A DNA stretch of 64,000 nt from positions 21,315-85,314 of the forward strand of contig CAJFVV010000005.1 of the NCBI GenBank assembly GCA_904420565.1. The letters run 5' to 3'. Made by a program: the position numbers and the translations under genes. The stretch comes from Candidatus Pseudoscillospira faecavium (GTDB lineage: Bacteria; Bacillota; Clostridia; Oscillospirales; Oscillospiraceae). Each line of letters starts with the position of its first letter. Within the stretch, counting starts at the first letter, position 1. Of this stretch, positions 58,596-64,000 are shown piece by piece. The notes beneath the pieces are model-generated. The model searched no databases. It saw nothing but the letters and a program-made list of their open reading frames with translations, and was not told the origin of the DNA.

Positions 58596-59174
58596 TCAGG
58601 ACGATTTGCACAGCTGCCAGCCGTCCTGTGCAGCCTCCAGGCGGAAAGTGACACTGCGCAGAGCGGCACGCACCGTAATGGTCGCATTCTCTGTCCCTTC
58701 CTCTATATGCCAGTACAACTCCGTTCCGGCGCTGACCTGGCAGGAAGTGCCCGCTTCCGCGACTGTACCGGATTCGGCATCCGGCGCATACAGCACCCCG
58801 GCAGACACTGAAATCCGCACATCCCTGTCCACTGTCAGGACGAGACAATCATCCACCGTCTCTCCCAGTGCGGTGGGCTGCACGCCGTAGGTTGTAATTC
58901 CCCGGGAGGTTGCTTCGCCAACCCAAATCGTCTGCGGTGTCAATGCCAGCACACCGTTCTCCATCGCCTGGCCCTGGCTGGAAAGGGTGGGAACCGGCGA
59001 CAGGCCGTATACGGACAGGCCTGCGATCAGCACCAGGCACGCCGCAGCGGCGGTCATGCGGCGGCGCACAGCGGCCCGTTTTTTCTTTGCCGCTTTGCAG
59101 GCAGCCAACACGCGCGCTTTCAGCGCCTGTGGCGGCACAATGGATAAATATGCCGCTCTTGCTTCCTCAATCAT
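58596..59174 (-). CDS. membrane protein, probable anti-sigma factor partner of ECF sigma
   Basis: A 192-residue protein with a short cytoplasmic region (1-39, basic KKKRAAVRRR), one membrane helix (about 40-58) and an extracellular beta-rich domain of about 130 residues. Its start overlaps the sigma factor stop by eight bases. Position and topology are those of anti-sigma factors; no zinc-binding anti-sigma motif (HxxxCxxC) is seen, so the mode of binding is unclear. No family recognised. Confidence 0.65.
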   Translation of the reverse strand: MIEEARAAYLSIVPPQALKARVLAACKAAKKKRAAVRRRMTAAAACLVLIAGLSVYGLSPVPTLSSQGQAMENGVLALTPQTIWVGEATSRGITTYGVQPTALGETVDDCLVLTVDRDVRISVSAGVLYAPDAESGTVAEAGTSCQVSAGTELYWHIEEGTENATITVRAALRSVTFRLEAAQDGWQLCKSS

Positions 59175-59661
59175 GTTCCCCGCCTCCTTCCAGTGCGTTT
59201 TTGAGCAGCTCCCGGCCGCGTTTCAGGCGCATTTTCACCGCCGAAACGCCCAGCCGCAGCGCCCGGGCAATTTCGCCCACCTGCCACTGTTCAAAATAAT
59301 ATAGAATCAGAGGAATCCGATATTCCTCCGGCAGTTTTTCCAGGCTGTCCAGCACTTCGCTGTGCTTGTCCCACACACCCACCTGCACCGCTTCTTCCAA
59401 AGGGACTGCCCGGCGGATTTCCCGGCGGCGCAGGGTATCTTTGCACTGATTCATCGTCACCCGCACCAACCAGGCTTTTTCATGCTCCGCAGACAAAAAC
59501 AGATGCGGATGCATCGCATATTTCTCAAAAACACTCTGCACTGCATCTTCTGCATCTTCGCAGTTTTTCAGTACAGACAGCGCCAAACGGTACAGCATCG
59601 CCGCATAACAGTCATAAAGCCGTTCAATCGGGTCTTCTTCTCCCGGCACAAACAGCAACAC
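59167..59661 (-). CDS. ECF RNA polymerase sigma factor
   Basis: A 164-residue sigma-70 family factor with regions 2 (YDCYAAMLYRLALSVLKNCE then DAEDAVQSVFEKY) and 4 (LPEEYRIPLILYYFEQWQVG, EIARALRLGVSAVKMRLKRG). It directs RNA polymerase to genes for envelope response, presumably including its own operon with the anti-sigma-like, MBOAT and DHHW genes. GTG start at 59661 with AAAGGAGG upstream. The 340 bases upstream (59662-60001) show a terminator but no supportable gene. Confidence 0.9.
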   Translation of the reverse strand: MLLFVPGEEDPIERLYDCYAAMLYRLALSVLKNCEDAEDAVQSVFEKYAMHPHLFLSAEHEKAWLVRVTMNQCKDTLRRREIRRAVPLEEAVQVGVWDKHSEVLDSLEKLPEEYRIPLILYYFEQWQVGEIARALRLGVSAVKMRLKRGRELLKNALEGGGEHD

Positions 59662-59941
59662 GGTGTTTTCCGCCTCCTTTTATAATACGCATCAACGGGC
59701 CCGATGGTCACAAAAAATTTCCCCCGCCATTCAGGACACCAGCAAAAAACTCCACAGCAGCATTTGCTCCATTGCTGTCATCATAGCATGAACACAGCCA
59801 ATACGCAACATAACCCCATTTTTTGCAGCGTTCTTCCATCCATTTCCAGGCAGCGTCATACAAGCACAGCGGGCTTTCCGCAGTTCTTCTTTCCACCCTT
59901 TCTGCAGCCTTTCATCGCCGTGTTTTTTCCCCACAAAAAAC

Positions 59942-59971
59942 AACCGCCCCACGAATTGATCGGGGGCGGTT
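59942..59971 (-). terminator. terminator of the serpin operon
   Basis: AACCGCCCC (59942-59950) pairs perfectly with GGGGCGGTT (59963-59971); on the minus strand a T-run follows. It lies 30 bases beyond the last gene of the serpin operon. Confidence 0.82.
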
Positions 59972-60001
59972 ATTGCTATTTTGGTTCCATGCAGCCTGCA
60001 C

Positions 60002-60484
60002 TTACGGCTGCATCTGCCGGGCGCGTTCCAAAAGCGGCCCCAATCCCTCTATCTGCTCCTGTGTCAGGGCAACCTGTTTTCCCTGCCAACGGGCAAACCC
60101 CTCCGTCAGATTCAAGCTGTAACCTGCTGCAAACTCCGTATTCACAGTGTATTCTGCCGGACAGGCACATGGCTCCTCGCTGTAATCCAGATAGCACAGC
60201 AAATCGGTCAGCGCCACAGAGTCGCCGCCCCAAAAGGAATTTTGCCACTCGTTCCCTTCCAGCAGACAGGTGACGGTGGTCACGGTGTTTCCGCAATAGC
60301 CCCCCTCTCCATGGGGCAAACAATTCTCTCCCTCATAAGGGCCGTGGGCGTGGTGTGCAGTCTCCTGGAAAACTGCATCCGCATCCGGGGCGCTGCCTTC
60401 TCTTTTTTGTCCGTCAGATGCACCGCATCCCGCCAGCAAGAGCAGGCACAGCAGCGCCGAAAAAAGGAATGAATACCGCTTCAT
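60002..60484 (-). CDS. small lipoprotein of unknown function
   Basis: A 160-residue lipoprotein with lipobox LAGC (Cys20) and no recognised domain. The mature part has several cysteines (NCLPHGEGGYCG, DLLCYLDYSEEPCACP) that might form disulfides or bind a metal, and histidines in ETAHHAHGPY. GGGAG precedes the ATG at 60484. It begins 13 bases after the second serpin, at the end of the operon, so it may share their surface role. Confidence 0.65.
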   Translation of the reverse strand: MKRYSFLFSALLCLLLLAGCGASDGQKREGSAPDADAVFQETAHHAHGPYEGENCLPHGEGGYCGNTVTTVTCLLEGNEWQNSFWGGDSVALTDLLCYLDYSEEPCACPAEYTVNTEFAAGYSLNLTEGFARWQGKQVALTQEQIEGLGPLLERARQMQP

Positions 60485-60497
60485 ATCACATCTCCCA

Positions 60498-61763
60498 TTA
60501 TGTGCGTGCAGGGTCGTCCATGCGGCCCAGGAAAAGCACCACACCCGTTCTCTCATCCCGCAAGCCATAGAGGAAGGGGCGGTTCAGCGTCATTGTGATG
60601 GTTTCATCCGGCGGTGCGGCGCTGCCGCTGCCCACGGCGATTTCCGTATAAGCAGCTGCCTCAGCCCCTTCTTCATCAATGGAAAAAGCCGTGCCCTGCT
60701 TGACTTCAGAAAGGTACGCCGTACCCCCCGGCAGCGTACTGAGATCGCACATACGGCTCAAATCCGCTGTTCCCGGCACAAAAGCTTCCTTCACACCCAA
60801 AGCTTCCAAAACCGGCCGCAGATCCATATCGCTGTGCACAGAAAATTTTGGAATGCTCCATTCAATGTTTCGATATTGGGCACTGCCCATATCCAGCAGA
60901 TTGCTCAAATCATGTTCTGCCAGCAGACTTTCTATACTTTTGTTTTCGTCCGGCAGCAGGAAAAACATCTCCACATCGCCCTCAAAGGGGATACTCGCCA
61001 GGGTATAGCCCTCCGCCGCCACAGCGTCGCCGCAGGTGCTGCTGTGCATAAAATCGCACGCCGCCGCGTCCTCCGCAGTCCGGTAAAAGGGCTCTTCCCG
61101 GGTCTGCCCTGCGTCAAACGCATCAACCCAGTTGGCCTTGAAATACACCGTGTTCAGCAGCACCAGAATGGTTTCCGGCTGCAGCTGAATTTTCGGCTGC
61201 AAAAGGCCCCTGGTCTGCTCGTTCACCCAATCGCTCATGGCATCGGCGGCACGGGGTGCTTCAAAGTCCAGTGTGTAGCAGCCGGCGTAAAAATCCTTTG
61301 CCGCGCCGGCGGTAAAACTGTCATAAAAGTCTACGCCTTCGCGCATCCAGAGGGAATTGGCCAAATACACTCTGCAATGCTTTTCATCCCGGTACAACGC
61401 CTGATACAGGGTTTTCATCTGACCGGGCAGCTCTGCGGCATCTTCTACGCCCAACACCCCCAGCAGTTCTGCCTCCGTCTGCCCTGCAGCGCCTGAAGCG
61501 GTCATCGCCAGCGCATAATAGAGGCTTACAGGACTATAGCAGATGTTTTCTCCGGAGAGAAGCACAAGCGCACCGCTGCGGCCGGTAAATTCCTCCATGG
61601 CGCTGCACAGCGCAGGCTCCGCCTCCGCCTGCCAGTAATCCTCTGCGGGCATCTGCGGTTTTTCTCCCGCCAAAACTGCCGTGCCGGCATGCGCGCAGCC
61701 GGGCAGCGTACAGGTCAGCAAAGCTGCCAAAACCGCTGCGCTCCATCGTTTTCCAAACTTCAT
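60498..61763 (-). CDS. serpin family lipoprotein (second of tandem pair)
   Basis: A 421-residue serine protease inhibitor anchored by a lipobox LPGC (Cys23). The serpin fold is clear: VYLANSLWMREGVDF, LLNTVYFKANWVDAF, and the C-terminal LNRPFLYGLRDE. The hinge EEGAEAAAYTE before the reactive loop has the small residues of inhibitory serpins. Counting from the hinge places the scissile bond among small residues (VGSGSAA), which would suit an elastase-like target. The ATG at 61763 follows GGAGGGAG. Related to the upstream serpin, suggesting duplication. Confidence 0.9.
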   Translation of the reverse strand: MKFGKRWSAAVLAALLTCTLPGCAHAGTAVLAGEKPQMPAEDYWQAEAEPALCSAMEEFTGRSGALVLLSGENICYSPVSLYYALAMTASGAAGQTEAELLGVLGVEDAAELPGQMKTLYQALYRDEKHCRVYLANSLWMREGVDFYDSFTAGAAKDFYAGCYTLDFEAPRAADAMSDWVNEQTRGLLQPKIQLQPETILVLLNTVYFKANWVDAFDAGQTREEPFYRTAEDAAACDFMHSSTCGDAVAAEGYTLASIPFEGDVEMFFLLPDENKSIESLLAEHDLSNLLDMGSAQYRNIEWSIPKFSVHSDMDLRPVLEALGVKEAFVPGTADLSRMCDLSTLPGGTAYLSEVKQGTAFSIDEEGAEAAAYTEIAVGSGSAAPPDETITMTLNRPFLYGLRDERTGVVLFLGRMDDPART

Positions 61764-61777
61764 GGTCGGCTCCCTCC

Positions 61778-62995
61778 TCACACGGCCGGGTCGGCACAGA
61801 CGCCGATAAAGAGCAGTGTGCCGCTGCTGCTGCGCACACCATAGAGGAATGGACGGTCAAGCTGCATTTGGAGCGTTTCCTCCGGCGGCATGGCAGCGCT
61901 TTCATTCATGGCAACTTCTGTAAAAGCCGCCGCTTCAACGCCTGCCTCATCCACAGTAAAGCTGGTGCCCTGGCGCACAGCACTGATATAAGCCGGCGTT
62001 TCGGCGTCAAAGGCCTGGGAAAAATCGGCCAAACCCGGGTCAAAGGCATCGGTCACACCCAAAGTTTGCAGCATGGGAATCAAATTCCTTTCCGCGGACT
62101 GGGAAAATTTCGGCACAGCCCATTCAATGGCGTAGGTACCGGTGCTGTCTGCAGCCAGCAACTTTTGCAGCCCTTCCTCCTGCAGCAGTGCTTCCAGCCT
62201 CTGCCCCTCTTTCGGCAGGAGGAAAAACATCTCCGCACCATCGGCCAGGGGCAGCGATGCCCCCTTCCAGGTTTCGCCGTCATAAGCCGCACCCACCGTA
62301 CCGGTGTGCATGAAATCCGCCTCCACCGCTGTGCCGGAGGCGTTGGTGAAAAATCCGCGCTCCGTGCGCGCCTCAGAGAAAGGCTCTGCCCAGGCATCTT
62401 TGAAATAAATGGTGTTGAGCAGCACCGCAACGGTATCCGCTTCATAAGAAAATTCCGGCTCCAAAAGGCCCTGGGTACGTTCACTCACCCAGTCCGTAAT
62501 CTGCTGGTTCACCTGCGTCTCTCCAAAGGGAACGGAGAACTGCTCGGCATAAAAAGCATCGCCCAGCCGCGTTAGATAGGCCTCGCGAGGCACAACGTCT
62601 TCCCGGGTCCAAATGGAATTTGCAAGATAGAGCTTGCTTTGCTCTTCGTCACAATAAAGCTGCCCATACAGTGCCGTGCAGTTCTCCGCCAGGGTATCCG
62701 TATCCTCCGCCCCCAGCAGCGCCAAAAGCTGCGCCTGCGTTTCCTCCGATGCACCGGCAGCAGCCATCGCCAGCGCAAAATAAGCACTGACAGGGCTGTA
62801 GCAGCTGTTTTCCGTGCCGGAAAGCAGCTCTGCCGCGCTGGTGATGGAAAATTGTTCCACAGCATCCTCAAAACGCGCCGGGGGCTCAGGGGTATCTTCC
62901 GGCGGCGTGTCCGGCTGCCAGCTGGCCTGACACGCCGGCAGCGCCAGCAGCACTGCAGCCGCCAGCATCAGCGCAGGAAAGTTCCTTTTTCTCAT
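61778..62995 (-). CDS. serpin family lipoprotein (first of tandem pair)
   Basis: A 405-residue serpin with lipobox LPAC (Cys22). YLANSIWTREDVV, LLNTIYFKDAWAEPF and LDRPFLYGVRSS are diagnostic. The hinge DEAGVEAAAFTEVA is of inhibitory type and the predicted scissile area (MNESAAM) again has small residues. Serpins of gut bacteria, such as that of Bifidobacterium, trap host elastases. The start overlaps the anti-sigma-like gene stop as ATGA, putting the serpin under direct control of the sigma operon. Confidence 0.9.
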   Translation of the reverse strand: MRKRNFPALMLAAAVLLALPACQASWQPDTPPEDTPEPPARFEDAVEQFSITSAAELLSGTENSCYSPVSAYFALAMAAAGASEETQAQLLALLGAEDTDTLAENCTALYGQLYCDEEQSKLYLANSIWTREDVVPREAYLTRLGDAFYAEQFSVPFGETQVNQQITDWVSERTQGLLEPEFSYEADTVAVLLNTIYFKDAWAEPFSEARTERGFFTNASGTAVEADFMHTGTVGAAYDGETWKGASLPLADGAEMFFLLPKEGQRLEALLQEEGLQKLLAADSTGTYAIEWAVPKFSQSAERNLIPMLQTLGVTDAFDPGLADFSQAFDAETPAYISAVRQGTSFTVDEAGVEAAAFTEVAMNESAAMPPEETLQMQLDRPFLYGVRSSSGTLLFIGVCADPAV

Positions 62996-63645
62996 TCCGA
63001 TCCGCTCCTTTCCAAAATCTGAGCAAAGGCTTCGTTGTAAAAATAGTATCCGCCGAGAAGCAGCAGATGTTCTTCGGGATCATAGGCGCCCTGAAGCTCT
63101 GTCCCGTCCGTCAGGGACAGCGTGATGGTGAGCGACGGCGCGAATGTTTGGACGTCTTCCGGAGCCGTTAAAATCTGTGCGCTTTGCAGCGCCTCATAAA
63201 AGCCTGCCCCATCGATGCCTTTCTCCTCCCGATGCGCGCTTTCCTCTCCGCTGACAGCGACGGACAAGAGGTCGCTTTCACCGGCAATGCCCCACTGGCG
63301 CAGATAGTCCCCGGCGCTGAAACCACCCGGTTCCGTGTTGCCTCCAACGGCGTTCTCACCGCCGGCGGCATCTGATGCTTCTTCCGGATTGGCGCCGTTT
63401 TCCGGTGCAGCAGAATCGGAAAATTCCGGCGCCGCACTGGTATTGCCCGCGGAACCCATGGAAAACGACTCCAGCACCATGGGCGCCATGTATGTGAGCG
63501 CCAGGGCAAGGCACAGGCAGGCCGCCAAAACACCCCAGCGGCCATAATGGCGGCGTTTTCCGGCGGAGCGCTCCGCCCGCTCCAGCAAGTCATCCCCCAC
63601 ATTTCCGATGGCCCGCAAAAGCATCGTCTCATCCATCTGTTTCAC
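62992..63645 (-). CDS. membrane protein, probable anti-sigma partner
   Basis: A 217-residue protein: cytoplasmic N-terminus (1-36, DETMLLRAIGNVGDDLLERA), membrane helix about 37-57, and an extracellular part with a disordered Gly/Ala/Glu-rich linker and a C-terminal globular segment (SLTITLSLTDGTELQGAYD). The GTG start overlaps the sigma factor stop as GTGA with AAGGAGGGG upstream. Position and topology suggest an anti-sigma or sensing subunit that links outside stress to serpin expression. No family recognised. Confidence 0.65.
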   Translation of the reverse strand: MKQMDETMLLRAIGNVGDDLLERAERSAGKRRHYGRWGVLAACLCLALALTYMAPMVLESFSMGSAGNTSAAPEFSDSAAPENGANPEEASDAAGGENAVGGNTEPGGFSAGDYLRQWGIAGESDLLSVAVSGEESAHREEKGIDGAGFYEALQSAQILTAPEDVQTFAPSLTITLSLTDGTELQGAYDPEEHLLLLGGYYFYNEAFAQILERSGSE

Positions 63646-64000
63646 AGAGCATACCCCTCCTTCCTTAAAAAAGTCCGCAGTTTCTCGCGGGTGCGATGCA
63701 GCCGGGTTTTCACCGCGCCGGGGCGCAGGCCGTAACGCGCAGCCAGCATATCGATGGAATCCAGATACCAATAGCGCCGCAAAAACAAATTGCACTCCGA
63801 AGCACTTAAGCCCCGCAAAAAGCGATCGATCAAACGGCCCAGCTCCGCAGCCTCAAACGCTTCCTCTGCTGTGTCGCCGCCGGCGCATTCCCTTAATTCA
63901 TCCAAAGCAAGGCTCACCTCCCCGCCGCCGCGCTTCTGCGCGCCGTCATAAATGCGGCGGTTGACGGCCAGATTGCGCGTCAGCCGCCCGAGGAACGTAC
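63642..64000 (-). CDS. ECF sigma factor (partial, N-terminus beyond the window)
   Basis: The open frame runs off the right edge. It includes the end of region 2 (FLGRLTRNLAVNRRIYDGAQ then KRGGG, as in many clostridial ECF factors) and region 4 (LSASECNLFLRRYWYLDSID, RYGLRPGAVKTRLHRTREKL). It heads the operon with the membrane partner, two serpins and a small lipoprotein. An internal GTG at 63917 looks like a start only because the true beginning is missing. Confidence 0.88.
   Translation of the reverse strand, partial: TFLGRLTRNLAVNRRIYDGAQKRGGGEVSLALDELRECAGGDTAEEAFEAAELGRLIDRFLRGLSASECNLFLRRYWYLDSIDMLAARYGLRPGAVKTRLHRTREKLRTFLRKEGYAL

Noticed and set aside
59662..59941. Small minus-strand ORFs of about 60-70 codons upstream of the ECF sigma gene
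   Set aside because: They lack a spaced ribosome site, one begins inside a terminator, and no domain is visible. No gene is called in the interval.
1..64000. tRNA, rRNA, CRISPR arrays, transposases, integrases or phage genes
   Set aside because: Gaps between genes were read for these and none was recognised; repeats found are terminators, palindromes or gene duplications.

Overview
The window looks like chromosome from a mid-to-high-GC member of the Firmicutes, class Clostridia, most likely a gut Ruminococcaceae/Oscillospiraceae-type anaerobe. The basis is AGGAGG-type ribosome binding sites, GTG and TTG starts, clostridial families (YerC, a TauE/SafE protein, 2-hydroxyacyl-CoA dehydratase-type activase genes, SLH/CHAP wall proteins, a CotH/VTC/DUF4956 set, serpins) and anaerobic Fe-S enzymes. 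No rRNA, tRNA, CRISPR array, insertion sequence or prophage was seen. Species-level placement is not possible from reading alone.

Layout, left to right. 1-1.5 kb: tail of a probable FtsW/RodA gene and a class B penicillin-binding protein. 1.8-6.5 kb: a sulfation module (sulfotransferase, CysD, fused CysN-CysC, TauE/SafE membrane protein) that can make PAPS and transfer sulfate, with no PAPS reductase or sulfite reductase alongside. 6.5-15.1 kb: housekeeping and accessory genes (MATE efflux, CBS-containing Mn pyrophosphatase, AIM24-like protein, aldo/keto reductase, HAD phosphatase, YerC, ECF S component, Nudix). 15.2-31.3 kb: one apparent 12-gene minus-strand operon combining a membrane glycosyltransferase, a glycoside-hydrolase-like protein, CotH, VTC and DUF4956 proteins with GGDEF, EAL and HD-GYP enzymes and a hybrid kinase/HPt phosphorelay. 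It looks like a second-messenger-controlled surface polysaccharide system.

31.6-34.6 kb: three genes of the 2-hydroxyacyl-CoA dehydratase/activase superfamily. 34.6-36.7 kb: a long structured leader with mutually exclusive pairings, then a CHAP/SLH cell-wall protein. 36.7-41 kb: a duplicated module of MerR regulator plus lipoprotein alpha/beta hydrolase, each hydrolase promoter having the 19-20 bp spacer typical of MerR targets. 41-44.5 kb: an amidohydrolase/transporter operon divergent from an XRE regulator. 44.6-47.8 kb: a flavin/ferredoxin protein and an osmoprotectant ABC transporter. 47.8-52.3 kb: formate metabolism (FocA/NirC channel, Cys-type formate dehydrogenase, MobA). 52.4-55.8 kb: GlyA, Pth2 and a second MATE protein. 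56-59.7 kb: ECF sigma, anti-sigma-like protein, MBOAT and DHHW proteins (surface O-acylation). 60-64 kb: another ECF sigma (cut by the window edge), its membrane partner, two lipoprotein serpins and a small lipoprotein, suggesting a regulated defence against host or community proteases.

Functions come from motif recognition by eye. Promoters, terminators and hairpins were read directly; no database search or folding program was run.
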